Origin: Geminicoccaceae bacterium
Lineage (GTDB): Bacteria > Pseudomonadota > Alphaproteobacteria > Geminicoccales > Geminicoccaceae
Length of the DNA: 64,000 nucleotides
NCBI GenBank assembly: GCA_028279345.1
Contig: JANQNY010000076.1
Span: 51,568-115,567 of the forward strand
Direction of reading: 5' to 3'
Part shown: one piece after another, positions 17,121 to 25,518 of the stretch
How the letters are laid out: the number at the start of each line of letters is the position of its first letter
Numbering within the stretch: position 1 is the first letter of the stretch
Program-made: the position numbers and the translations under genes
Notes under the pieces: model-generated
What the model was told of the DNA's origin: nothing
The model's database searches: none
What the model saw: only the letters and a program-made list of their open reading frames with translations

Positions 17121-18141
17121 ACTTGCGCTGGAGGGCATCGAGAAGGCGTTCGGGACGACGCGCGCGCTCGACCGGCTCGATCTCGATGTGGCCGACGGCG
17201 AGCTGGTCGTTCTGCTGGGCCCCACCGGTGCCGGAAAGACGACCACGCTCAGGACCGTTGCGGGCCTGGACAGGCCGGATGCCGGTCGGGTGCTCATCGG
17301 GGGCGTAGACGTCACAAGCGAGCCGCCGGCCGTGCGCGACGTCGCCTTCGTCTTTCAACAGTACTCGCTCTACCCGCACTATACGGTCTTCGAGAATCTG
17401 GCATTCCCGCTCCGCTCGCCACTCCGTCGGCAGAGTGCAGCGGTGATCCGCGAGCGTGTCGAGACGATCGCCCGTATGCTCAAGATCGAGAGTAAGCTGC
17501 AGAACCGTGCGACGCGACTTTCGGGTGGCGAGATGCAGCGGGTGGCGCTGGGCCGGGCTTTGGTGCGCGAGCCTGCGCTGTTCTTGATGGACGAGCCCTT
17601 GTCCTCGCTCGACGCCAAGCTGCGCGAGACCCTGCGCGTTGAGCTCAAGCGCATTCAGCAGGAGCTCGGCGCGACGATCCTCTACGTCACCCACGACCAG
17701 ATCGAGGCGATGACGCTCGCCGACCGGATCGGTGTCCTCGAGCAGGGCCGCCTCCTGCAGATCGCACCGCCGCGCGAGATCTATGGGCGGCCGGCGAATG
17801 TCGACGTCGCGCGGCGGCTAGGCTCACCGCCGATCAACCTCCTGCCGCCGCAGCTCCTGCCGGATCTCGAAGCACCCTCGGCGACCCACGTTGTCGGTGT
17901 CCGTCCCGAGGACCTGGTGCTCAACGGTCGCGGCGTGGCATCCGCGATCACGCAGGTCGAACATCTGGGCGCCGACACGGTAGTTGCACTGGAGGCGAAC
18001 GAGGTGCGACTGCACGCGCTGGTCTCGGGCGAAAGCCGTCTGGAGACCGGCACGACGATCCACTTCAGTGTCGCTCCGGATGCGATGCTGTTCTTCGACG
18101 CCGACGGACGGCGGCTCGACGGCGGAGGCGAGAGAGCATGA
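17113..18141 (+). CDS. ABC transporter ATP-binding protein 2 (canonical signature)
   Basis: A 342-residue MalK/UgpC-type ATPase whose start overlaps the previous gene by eight bases. Walker A GPTGAGKT (36-43), signature LSGGE (136-140) and Walker B LFLMDEP (157-162) are all standard, with the His-switch in YVTHDQIEAM. The C-terminal regulatory domain is shorter than in the first ATPase. It ends in an ATGA overlap with dhaL, tying transport directly to the kinase genes. Confidence 0.92.
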   Translation: MAELALEGIEKAFGTTRALDRLDLDVADGELVVLLGPTGAGKTTTLRTVAGLDRPDAGRVLIGGVDVTSEPPAVRDVAFVFQQYSLYPHYTVFENLAFPLRSPLRRQSAAVIRERVETIARMLKIESKLQNRATRLSGGEMQRVALGRALVREPALFLMDEPLSSLDAKLRETLRVELKRIQQELGATILYVTHDQIEAMTLADRIGVLEQGRLLQIAPPREIYGRPANVDVARRLGSPPINLLPPQLLPDLEAPSATHVVGVRPEDLVLNGRGVASAITQVEHLGADTVVALEANEVRLHALVSGESRLETGTTIHFSVAPDAMLFFDADGRRLDGGGERA

Positions 18142-18749
18142 GCCAAGCGATGCACGACGCGCTGATCGACGAAGCGACCGCCACCATTGCCGCCAACGCC
18201 GAGGAGCTTACCGCACTCGATCAGGCAATTGGCGACGGCGACCACGGGATCAACCTCAAGCGCGGGTTCGAGGCGATTGCCGCGGAGAAGACAAAGCTCG
18301 CCGATGCCGCCACGGGTGATGCCCTCATGCAGGCAGGCATGAAGCTCGTGAGCACCGTCGGCGGTGCGTCGGGGCCGCTCTATGGCAGCCTGCTGATGGG
18401 CATCGGCAAGGCGCTCAAGGGTGGTGCCGGTCTCGAGGCGTCCGTCATGGAGGGCGTTGCCCTCGTCAAGAAGCGCGGCAAATCGGACGTCGGCGCCAAG
18501 ACCATGCTCGATGTGCTGGTGCCCGTCGCCGCCACGCTCGAGGCGACCGGCGGCCAGCCCGTGCCTGCGCGCGTCGCCGCGCTCCGGACAACCGCCGACG
18601 AGGCGCGCGAGGCGACCAAGCCCATGCTGGCCACACGCGGCCGGGCGTCGTTCCTCGGCGAGCGCTCGGTCGGCCACTACGACCCCGGTGCCACGTCCAC
18701 GCGCCTGCTCGTCCATGCCGCCTGCGACGTCTGGGAGCGGACCACATGA
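18138..18749 (+). CDS. dhaL: Dihydroxyacetone kinase subunit DhaL (ADP-binding)
   Basis: A 203-residue DhaL, the nucleotide-carrying subunit of a PEP-dependent dihydroxyacetone kinase, in which bound ADP is phosphorylated by DhaM and passes phosphate to the substrate on DhaK. The Mg-binding aspartates lie in AIGDGDHGIN (Asp33, Asp35), and the GGASGPLYGS and GAKTMLDVL motifs are intact. ATGA overlaps join it to the ATPase gene before and dhaM after. Length matches the E. coli subunit (about 210). Confidence 0.95.
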   Translation: MSQAMHDALIDEATATIAANAEELTALDQAIGDGDHGINLKRGFEAIAAEKTKLADAATGDALMQAGMKLVSTVGGASGPLYGSLLMGIGKALKGGAGLEASVMEGVALVKKRGKSDVGAKTMLDVLVPVAATLEATGGQPVPARVAALRTTADEAREATKPMLATRGRASFLGERSVGHYDPGATSTRLLVHAACDVWERTT

Positions 18750-19135
18750 GCGCCGTCGTCGGCATCGTCATCGTCTCGCACTCGCCGGATGTGGCCAGGG
18801 GTGCTGCCGACATGGTTCGGCAGATGGTGGGCGACGAGGTCCCTTGTGCCTTCACCGGCGGCGATCCCGCGGGCGGTCTTGGCACCGACCCGCAGAAGAT
18901 CATAGGGGCGATTGACGCCGCGTGGACCTCGGCCGGGGTGGCCGTGCTCGTCGATCTCGGAGGAGCTGAGATGAACGCGGAGATGGCGATCGAGATGCTC
19001 GACCCGGAGCGTGCGCCGCTCGTGCGGATCTGCAATGCGCCCGTGGTCGAGGGCGCGGTGGTCGCTGCCACCGAAGCGTCCGGCGGCGCCACTCTGGAGC
19101 AGGTCTGCGCCACGGCCGAGGAGCTGAGCCCGTGA
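18746..19135 (+). CDS. dhaM: PTS-type dihydroxyacetone kinase phosphotransferase DhaM (EIIA domain)
   Basis: A 129-residue EIIA-Man-fold protein that relays phosphate from HPr to DhaL-ADP. The phosphorylated histidine is His12 in GIVIVSHSPDVARG, and DLGGAEMNAEMA marks the fold. It holds only the EIIA domain; E. coli DhaM has fused HPr and EI-like domains, which here are encoded by the next two separate genes. The gene overlaps neighbours by ATGA and GTGA. Confidence 0.93.
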   Translation: MSAVVGIVIVSHSPDVARGAADMVRQMVGDEVPCAFTGGDPAGGLGTDPQKIIGAIDAAWTSAGVAVLVDLGGAEMNAEMAIEMLDPERAPLVRICNAPVVEGAVVAATEASGGATLEQVCATAEELSP

Positions 19136-19413
19136 GCGCAGCGCGCGACGAGGTGACGATCAGACATCCGACGGGCCTGCACGCCCGGCCGGCGGTCAAG
19201 TTCACCAAGCTCGCCAAGACCTACCCGGCCGCCATTCGTCTACGCGGTTCAGGTGAAGCCGCCTGGGTCGACGCCAAGAGCATCGTCAAGGTCATGGCGC
19301 TCAAGCTCAGGACTGGTACCACGCTCGAGCTCGAGGCCGAAGGCGACGGCGCCGACGAGGCCGTGGCGGCGCTGCGCGGCCTGGTCGAGCGGAACTTCGA
19401 CGAGGATGGCTGA
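19132..19413 (+). CDS. HPr-family phosphocarrier of the Dha kinase relay
   Basis: A 93-residue HPr. The phosphorylation site His17 is in HPTGLHARPAVKF, and a serine corresponding to the regulatory Ser46 is present in DAKSIVKV (Ser50). Start is the GTG in a GTGA overlap with dhaM. Encoded between DhaM and Enzyme I, it is very likely dedicated to this kinase rather than to a general PTS. Confidence 0.93.
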   Translation: MSAARDEVTIRHPTGLHARPAVKFTKLAKTYPAAIRLRGSGEAAWVDAKSIVKVMALKLRTGTTLELEAEGDGADEAVAALRGLVERNFDEDG

Positions 19414-21004
19414 GCAGCGCTATTCCGGGCGCCCCGCCTCGCCGGGGCTCGTGATCGGGCCCCTCCACGTCCTCGCAACGCGATCGGCGGCTACGCGAGC
19501 CCGCGCGGGCGACGCCGCTGCCGAGCACGCGCGCTTGGACGGTGCGCTCGGGCGTGCCCGCGACGACTTGGCGGCACTCATGGCGACGGCGGGCACTGAG
19601 GGTGAGGAGATACTGGCATTCCAGGTTGAGCTGCTCGACGACCCGGCGCTCGTGGAGCACGCGCGCGCGGCGATCGATGCAGGCGAGCCGGCGGCAGCGG
19701 CATGGAGTGCTGCCCTCGATGAGCAGATCGAGGGCTATGTTGCGGCGGACGACGAGTACTTCCGGGCACGCGCTGCCGATCTGGACGACCTCAAGACGCG
19801 TGTCGTCGATCTGCTCGAAGGCCGGTGGCCCGACGAGTTGCCGACCGTGGAGGGTACTATCCTCGCTGGTCGCGATCTGTCGCCCTCGGGCTTCATCGCC
19901 GCCGAGCGGGCGCGCCTGGGTGGGATTGCGCTCGCCGAAGGTAGCGCCCAGAGCCATGTGGCGATGCTCGCCCGCGCGCGCGGCCTGCCCATGGTCGTCG
20001 ACTTGGGCGCCGTGCCGACGGGTGCCGATGAAGCCATCCTCGATGCCGAGCACGGCATGCTCGTCACCGCACCCGACCCGACCACTCGCGACGCCTTTGC
20101 CGTGCGGCGCCGAGCGCGCGCGCAGACCGAGGAGCGCGCCGTAGCGCTCTTGGGGTCGCCGGCGACGCTGCCGAACGGTGAGCGGGTCGCCTGCCTCCTG
20201 AATGTTGACGATCCGCAGAGCATCGAACCCGCTCTGCTGGATGCCGCCGACGGTGTTGGCCTTTGGCGCACCGAGTTCCTGTTCCTGCATCGCGCGCAGC
20301 TACCCGACGAGGGCGAACAGTACGCTGCCTACACAGCGCTGCTCGACCGGCTGACCGGCCGCCCGGTGGCCATCCGCACGCTCGACGTGGGCGGCGACAA
20401 GCCGCTTGCGGGCGTGAGCCTGCCCAGCGAGAGCAATCCGTTTCTGGGCCTAAGGGGCCTCCGGCTCTGTCTCGACCGCCCCGAGCTGTTCCGACCTCAG
20501 GTGCGCGCGCTGCTCCGTGCCGCACCCGGGCGCTCGCTCAAGGTCATGCTACCGATGGTGAGCCGCGCCAGCGAGTTGGCCGAGGCACGGGCGTTCTTCG
20601 ACGCCTGTCTCGAGGAGCTGCGCGGCGAAGGCGTCGAGGCGGCGATGCCGCCCCTGGGCATGATGGTCGAGACGCCTGCGTCGGCCGTCGCCATCGACAC
20701 GTTCGATGCCGATTTCTTCTCGATCGGCAGCAACGACCTGGTTCAATACACGATGGCCGCTTCGCGCGATGCCGGCGGGCGTGTAGCGGCTCTTGCCGAT
20801 CCGCTCGACCCGGCCGTCCTGCGCCTGATCGAGCGCGTCGTGGCCCACGGCCGCGCGACGGGCCTCGAGGTCTCGCTTTGTGGCGACATGGCCGCCGTTC
20901 CGGGCTGCGCCGAGCGGCTCCTTGCGCTGGGCCTCCGGCGGCTCTCGGTCGGCCCGGCGGCGCTCGCGCGCCTCAAGCTCGCGGTGCACGACCATGCCGG
21001 CTGA
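19406..21004 (+). CDS. Phosphoenolpyruvate-protein phosphotransferase (PTS Enzyme I)
   Basis: A 532-residue Enzyme I that takes phosphate from PEP and gives it to HPr. The active histidine is His184 in AQSHVAMLARARGLP; the PEP-binding barrel shows RTEFLFLHR, IRTLDVGGDKPL, and the C-terminal SIGSNDLVQY and SLCGDMA motifs. The N-terminal HPr-binding helical domain is present from residue 1 (RPASPGLVIGPL). There is no GAF domain, so it is not the nitrogen-PTS PtsP. The ATG overlaps the HPr gene by eight bases. It is slightly shorter than E. coli PtsI (575). Confidence 0.93.
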   Translation: MAEQRYSGRPASPGLVIGPLHVLATRSAATRARAGDAAAEHARLDGALGRARDDLAALMATAGTEGEEILAFQVELLDDPALVEHARAAIDAGEPAAAAWSAALDEQIEGYVAADDEYFRARAADLDDLKTRVVDLLEGRWPDELPTVEGTILAGRDLSPSGFIAAERARLGGIALAEGSAQSHVAMLARARGLPMVVDLGAVPTGADEAILDAEHGMLVTAPDPTTRDAFAVRRRARAQTEERAVALLGSPATLPNGERVACLLNVDDPQSIEPALLDAADGVGLWRTEFLFLHRAQLPDEGEQYAAYTALLDRLTGRPVAIRTLDVGGDKPLAGVSLPSESNPFLGLRGLRLCLDRPELFRPQVRALLRAAPGRSLKVMLPMVSRASELAEARAFFDACLEELRGEGVEAAMPPLGMMVETPASAVAIDTFDADFFSIGSNDLVQYTMAASRDAGGRVAALADPLDPAVLRLIERVVAHGRATGLEVSLCGDMAAVPGCAERLLALGLRRLSVGPAALARLKLAVHDHAG

Positions 21005-21458
21005 CCACGTACGTGCGCGGACGGAGGCCGTCGCCCGGTACAAGACGCTTCTGCGTGAAGCGATCGACCGCCGGCCCTCCGGGCTCCGTGGACGACTCGC
21101 GCGCGCGCTCGGCAAGCACAAGAGCTTCATCACCCAGATCACCAGCCCCGCCTACAGCGTGCCGATCCCTGCCAAGGACCTGCCGACGATCCTCATCGTC
21201 TGCCACCTCTCGAACGACGAGCGCGCGCAATTCCTCGACGCGTACCAGGTGGCGCACCCCGAGCGGGCAAGGCGGGCCGTCGCGCCGCCGCGGCTCGCGC
21301 ACGAGCTGCGCATTGCGCTGCCGTCCTTCCGCGCCGACGCGACGGCCCGCTCGGTCGAGACGCTGATCCTTGATTTCGCGGCACGGGTCATCACCCTGGC
21401 GCAGCAGGCCGAAGGGGCCACCGACCAAGCGAAGCCCGATCGGGAGAGGACCTCATGA
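20994..21458 (+). CDS. Putative HTH DNA-binding protein inside the dha operon
   Basis: A 154-residue basic protein whose ATG overlaps the Enzyme I gene by 11 bases and whose stop overlaps dhaK by ATGA. Residues about 30-85 read like an XRE-type helix-turn-helix (LRGRLARALGKHKSFITQI, then IPAKDLPTILIVCHLS), followed by an acidic-basic helix and a low-complexity C-terminus. I do not recognise a named family. Its place between Enzyme I and DhaK suggests a local regulator or an accessory protein of the kinase. The HTH assignment is from pattern only. Confidence 0.6.
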   Translation: MPADHVRARTEAVARYKTLLREAIDRRPSGLRGRLARALGKHKSFITQITSPAYSVPIPAKDLPTILIVCHLSNDERAQFLDAYQVAHPERARRAVAPPRLAHELRIALPSFRADATARSVETLILDFAARVITLAQQAEGATDQAKPDRERTS

Positions 21459-22441
21459 AGAAGTTCGTCAACGCCACAGACGACGTTCTGCAGGAAGCGC
21501 TGAGCGGGTTCGGTCGGGCGCATGCCGATCTGGTCCGGGTCCACGACGACCCCGTCTTCGTCACCCGCGCTAGTCCGCGGCGGAGCGGCAAGGTGGCCCT
21601 GATCTCCGGTGGCGGCTCGGGCCACGAGCCGATGCACGCCGGCTTTGTCGGCGAGGGCATGCTCGATGCCGCGTGCCCGGGTGCCGTGTTCACCTCGCCG
21701 ACGCCCGATCAGATGTTGGCGGCGGCCGAAGCGGTCGACTGCGGTGGGGGCGTGCTCTTCCTCGTCAAGAACTACGAGGGCGACGTCATGAACTTCGAGA
21801 TGGCCACCGAGATGATGACGGGCCCCAACGCCTCGGTCGTCCTCAACGATGACGTCGCCGTCGAGGCCTCGACCTTCTCGACAGGGCGTCGCGGCGTTGC
21901 CGGCACGATCGTGGTCGAGAAGATTGTCGGTGCCGCTGCCGAGGCAGGCGAGGAGCTGGAGAGCTGCCGGGCGCTCGCCGAGACCGTCAACGCCCAGACG
22001 CGGAGCTTCGGCGTGGCGCTCACGAGCTGCACAGTGCCGGCCGCCGGCAAGCCCACCTTCGAGCTCGGCGAGGGCGAGATGGAGGTGGGGGTCGGCATTC
22101 ACGGCGAGCCCGGCCGCCGTCGCGTCGACCTGATGCCGGCCCGGGCCATCGCGCAGGAGATGGTCGACGCCATCACGGGCGATCTCAATGCCGCACCCGG
22201 CAGCGAGGTGCTGCTGCTCGTCAACGGCTTCGGGGGCACGCCGTCGATGGAGCTCTATCTCATGTACGATGCCGCCGCGCGTCGGCTCGACGGCAAGAAC
22301 CTCACCATCGCCCGCTCGCTCGTCGGCAGTTACTGCACATCCCTCGACATGGCCGGCTGCTCTTTGACCGTCACCGTCCTCGACGACCGCCTCCGCGCCT
22401 TCTGGGACGCGCCCGTTCACACGCCCGCGCTCCGGTGGTGA
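21455..22441 (+). CDS. dhaK: Dihydroxyacetone kinase subunit DhaK
   Basis: A 328-residue substrate-binding subunit. DhaK binds dihydroxyacetone covalently through a histidine; that residue is His216 in VGIHGEPG. The GGGSGHEPMHAGFVG loop (52-66) and KNYEGDVMNF are standard. It is the last gene of the operon and is followed by hairpins at a convergent junction. DhaK homologues can also act on other short ketoses such as erythrulose, so the true substrate may not be dihydroxyacetone. Confidence 0.95.
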   Translation: MKKFVNATDDVLQEALSGFGRAHADLVRVHDDPVFVTRASPRRSGKVALISGGGSGHEPMHAGFVGEGMLDAACPGAVFTSPTPDQMLAAAEAVDCGGGVLFLVKNYEGDVMNFEMATEMMTGPNASVVLNDDVAVEASTFSTGRRGVAGTIVVEKIVGAAAEAGEELESCRALAETVNAQTRSFGVALTSCTVPAAGKPTFELGEGEMEVGVGIHGEPGRRRVDLMPARAIAQEMVDAITGDLNAAPGSEVLLLVNGFGGTPSMELYLMYDAAARRLDGKNLTIARSLVGSYCTSLDMAGCSLTVTVLDDRLRAFWDAPVHTPALRW

Positions 22442-22462
22442 AAGCTGACAGCTAGTCCGGCT

Positions 22463-22492
22463 TGGGGGCGCCCCCAGACACTCTCAAAGTGT
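22463..22492. terminator. Palindrome and hairpin at the dhaK/hpnA convergent junction
   Basis: A perfect 14-bp palindrome TGGGGGCGCCCCCA (22463-22476) is followed at once by a small hairpin ACACT-CTCAA-AGTGT (22478-22492) that covers the hpnA stop codon. The pair fills the 42-base gap between convergent operons and likely blocks read-through both ways. No T-run is present. Confidence 0.45.
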
Positions 22493-23437
22493 GGCGGCGA
22501 TCGCTGGCTCGATCGGCCGTACGTCGATACTCAGCCGCTCCAGGTCGGGAACGGCATCGTGCCGGCGGGCGTGACGGACGAGCCTGACGCCTTCGACACT
22601 CGCGGTCGGCACCCGTCCGCGCAGGCGTGAGACGCGCTCCTCCACTGCCGCTGCCGCCAGGGCTATGGGCCATGGGACGCGGCGCGTCGGCATCGGGCGG
22701 CCGCTGATCTTCGCCACGATCTCGAGCAAGCGATCGAAGGTGACGTCCTCGCCGGCGATGAGGTGGCGGCCCGTGGGTGCGTCGAGTTCGGCGGCGCGAA
22801 GGTGCGCGAGCGCGACGTCGCGCACGTCGACGAGGTTCAATGTGGCGGCGAGGACGGCCGGTGGCGGTCGGGTCGCGAGCATCCGGAGCATCGCCGTCGG
22901 CGGCGTTGGGGTCGGGTCGTCTGGACCAACCGGCACCGTCGGATAGACGACGTGGACGGAGAGGTCGGCAGCCGCTTCGAGTGCCAGAGCTTGCGCCTCG
23001 AGCTTCGCGCGCGTGTAGGGCCCGGCCATCGCGGCAAGCGAGGGCGGCGGATCTTGGCTCGTGATCGGCGCGCTGTTGGCATCGGCCCAACCGCGGAGGA
23101 TTGCCGCGGTCGAGGTGACGACGACACGGCGGACGCGCTGCCGGCTTGCCTCGGCCAGCACTGCAGCGGTGCCGTCGACGTTGATGCGCCGGTATCGGCC
23201 GATGTCTGGCACGCCCAGCCGAGCCTCGGCCGCGAGGTGAAAGACCCTGTCGACGCCCTTGAACGCACGGGTGAGGTCGTCGGCGACCAGGATCGAGCCC
23301 TCGTGCCATTCGATACCCTCGACGGCCGCGGGTGACGGGTCGAGCACGCGGACGTGGTCGCCCCGATCACGCAGCAGGGCCGCCAGGTGCCGGCCGACAA
23401 AGCCGTTGCCGCCCGTGACCAGTGCTACGCCCGCCAT
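22484..23437 (-). CDS. hpnA: Hopanoid-associated sugar epimerase HpnA
   Basis: A 317-residue extended short-chain dehydrogenase/epimerase. The NAD motif TGGNGFVG is at residues 8-15 and the catalytic Tyr141-x3-Lys145 in PYTRAKLEAQ. The run VGPDDPTPTPPT and NLVDVRDVALAHL is characteristic of the hopanoid-associated HpnA group, thought to prepare a sugar for the hopanoid head group. The start chosen is the ATG four bases after the preceding gene; the upstream frame lacks similarity. It is third in an operon after a sulfotransferase and a paraoxonase-like gene. Confidence 0.82.
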   Translation of the reverse strand: MAGVALVTGGNGFVGRHLAALLRDRGDHVRVLDPSPAAVEGIEWHEGSILVADDLTRAFKGVDRVFHLAAEARLGVPDIGRYRRINVDGTAAVLAEASRQRVRRVVVTSTAAILRGWADANSAPITSQDPPPSLAAMAGPYTRAKLEAQALALEAAADLSVHVVYPTVPVGPDDPTPTPPTAMLRMLATRPPPAVLAATLNLVDVRDVALAHLRAAELDAPTGRHLIAGEDVTFDRLLEIVAKISGRPMPTRRVPWPIALAAAAVEERVSRLRGRVPTASVEGVRLVRHARRHDAVPDLERLSIDVRPIEPAIAATL

Positions 23438-23441
23438 GGTG

Positions 23442-24446
23442 TCAGCCCTCCAGCCGGCAATAGGCGATGGCGGTTTCGTAGGCCGCGCCGATGAGCAGAA
23501 ACCCGCTGCCGGCAGCCGCGACGGTAGCACCCGAGATCAGCCGGCCGTCGTCGTCGAGGACCAGCTGGACCGAGCGGTTCTCGACGACGGCCACCCGCGA
23601 TCCGGTTCGGCCAAAGCCCGGCAAGCCGGCGGTAAAGGCTGCGTAGGCCAAGAGGTTTACCGGTCCGGCAGCCCAGAGCCGGCCCGCCTCGTCGACCGTC
23701 AGGTTGTCCGGCGCGAAGGGCACGTCGACGGGGTCCTTGCCCAGAGGCAGCAGGCGCCGGCCGCGCGTCTCCGCCACCCAGATGATGTCGCCGGTCCTGG
23801 CGACGCCATTGGCGAAGCGGAGATCGTCTGCGAGGGTCGAAACGGTCTCGGCCTGCACCCGGAAGAGCGCACCGGTCGCCAGGCCCAGCCAGGTCTCGAG
23901 CCGGCGTCGCCGGGGGGCGCAGCTGCGCCGATCGTTGCTCACCAGCCAGGCGCCGTCGGCTTCGACGAAGACGCCGTTCGGGTTGCAGATCTCCGGCGAG
24001 CTGAAGCTCGCGACGATGGTGAGGGCGCCGGGTTCCGGGCGGAACAAGTCGAGGGTGGCGAAACGGCGGCCGTCCGGGGCTATGCGACGGTTGACGACGA
24101 GCACATCGCCGTCAGGTGCGAGCGCTAGCCCATGTGGGCGAAAGCCGCCCTCCGGAGGCTGGTCAGGTCGCAACGACGCCAGTTCCAGCCGCGTGGGCGC
24201 GGCGCGCAGCCGCTCGAGTTCCAGCACATGGATGGCGCCTTCGGCCGGTGGTCGCGCGCGCCGGTCATAGGCAGCGAGATAGGCGCGCCTGCCTTCCGGC
24301 GTGATGGCGATGTCTTCGACGCCGACGATTGTCTGGCCCGTTTCCTCCTCAAGCAGCTCCAGCCGTTGGCAGTCGGTGACGGTAGCGAGTGTGGGCGTGG
24401 CGGCGAGCATCAAGCCGAGGGCCAAGCCTTCAAGCCGGGCGCGCAT
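23442..24446 (-). CDS. Secreted paraoxonase/arylesterase-like six-blade propeller
   Basis: A 334-residue protein with a signal peptide (cleavage near TLA-TV) and a six-blade beta-propeller. Residues aligning by eye to the calcium ligands of human PON1 are all present: Glu44-Asp45 (GVEDIAI), Asn171-Asp172 (LVSNDRR), Asn213 (FANGVA) and Asp247-Asn248 (PDNLTV). His105 in RPHGLAL corresponds to the PON1 catalytic-site histidine. Such enzymes hydrolyse lactones or aryl esters. It overlaps the sulfotransferase gene by 17 bases and precedes hpnA by four, so the three form one operon. Substrate unknown; a strictosidine synthase-like or SMP-30 lactonase is the alternative. Confidence 0.75.
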   Translation of the reverse strand: MRARLEGLALGLMLAATPTLATVTDCQRLELLEEETGQTIVGVEDIAITPEGRRAYLAAYDRRARPPAEGAIHVLELERLRAAPTRLELASLRPDQPPEGGFRPHGLALAPDGDVLVVNRRIAPDGRRFATLDLFRPEPGALTIVASFSSPEICNPNGVFVEADGAWLVSNDRRSCAPRRRRLETWLGLATGALFRVQAETVSTLADDLRFANGVARTGDIIWVAETRGRRLLPLGKDPVDVPFAPDNLTVDEAGRLWAAGPVNLLAYAAFTAGLPGFGRTGSRVAVVENRSVQLVLDDDGRLISGATVAAAGSGFLLIGAAYETAIAYCRLEG

Positions 24447-25518
24447 AGCCGAACCGCGCGAAGAAGGGTGCCAGGCGATCGGCGACCCGAGCGGATGTCG
24501 CCGGGGCCACCTGGTAGCTGTTCTGGCGATAGTCAGCGACTCGCTCGAGATAGCGCTCGAAGCGGGGCCGATCTTCGGCGAACCCGGCCTGTTCCAGCCC
24601 GTCGTAGAGCTCGGCGAGAACCGTGAGCGGTTCGGCGCGCAGCCGCTCGAAGCGGACGTCGGCCGGGTGGGGTGGGGCGAGGGCTGCCACCTCGTCAGCG
24701 TAGCCGCGCATCAGTCGGTCGTACGTGTCGATCGCCAGAGCCTCCAGGTCGCGCTCGGGCGCGTCCTGCAGCGCCAGCTCGGCGAGGAGCCGCTCGTAGA
24801 AGCGCCGGCTCGACACGATCACCTCCAGCGGGTCGCGCACGCAGTGGACGAAGCGCGCTCCCGGGCAGAGGACGCGGAGCCTTGTCAGACGCGCGCTGTG
24901 GGCTGGGTTCTTGACCACCAGCCGGCGCCCGCCCGCGCCGACAGCGAGCTTCCGGTAGAAGAGGGAGAGCGCCTGCTCGGCGCGCGTCCGTCGCGCGCCT
25001 TCCGGAAACAGCGATGGCAGAAAGTGGTGCTCGAACGCCTTGGGAAAGAAGATCGCGTGATAGAACGAGACGTCCGAAAGGGCGGCGAGCGCGAACTCGT
25101 CCTCCTGCGGCGCATCCGGTCCGACCTCCACCGCGTCGATCCAGCGGTCCTTCGGGAGGATGCGCTCCAGCCACGGGCGTAGCGCGGTCCCAAGGGTCAG
25201 CAGCTCGCCAGGTAGCCCGGTGGCGATCGGTGACACGGTTTGAAAGCGCGGTGCCTGGGCCAGCAGGTTGTAGAGGTGCGTGGTTCCGCTCCGCCAGTGG
25301 CCGACGATGAACACCGCGTCCGCGGGCGGTGCCGGCGCGCCACGCAGGCCTAGCACGGCCCGATCGGCGAGGGCGAAGGGCAGGCGTGCGGTCGCCGAAA
25401 GCAGGTAGGCGGCCATCCAGGGTAGGTCGCGCCCGCGCGGCGCACCGCTCGCGGCGAGCACGCGCGCTAGGGTCGCGAGGCTGGCCCCAGCCAGGGGATG
25501 GCGGGAACGGAGACCCAT
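24430..25518 (-). CDS. PAPS-dependent sulfotransferase
   Basis: A 362-residue sulfotransferase-fold protein that would move sulfate from PAPS to a hydroxyl. The 5'-phosphosulfate loop is GHWRSGTTHL (residues 73-82). The 3'-phosphate site is Arg228 and Ser236 in VRDPLEVIVSS. A hydrophobic N-terminal stretch (about 33-58) may hold it at the membrane, which fits a lipid acceptor. It is the first gene of the operon leading to hpnA and is divergent from hpnN. A hopanoid or related lipid as acceptor is an inference from neighbours only. Confidence 0.85.
   Translation of the reverse strand: MGLRSRHPLAGASLATLARVLAASGAPRGRDLPWMAAYLLSATARLPFALADRAVLGLRGAPAPPADAVFIVGHWRSGTTHLYNLLAQAPRFQTVSPIATGLPGELLTLGTALRPWLERILPKDRWIDAVEVGPDAPQEDEFALAALSDVSFYHAIFFPKAFEHHFLPSLFPEGARRTRAEQALSLFYRKLAVGAGGRRLVVKNPAHSARLTRLRVLCPGARFVHCVRDPLEVIVSSRRFYERLLAELALQDAPERDLEALAIDTYDRLMRGYADEVAALAPPHPADVRFERLRAEPLTVLAELYDGLEQAGFAEDRPRFERYLERVADYRQNSYQVAPATSARVADRLAPFFARFGYARPA

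Noticed and set aside
20177..21366. Frame-shifted open frames inside Enzyme I as a possible second PTS gene
   Set aside because: The Enzyme I frame is complete with all motifs; the others are Arg/Ala-rich shadows.
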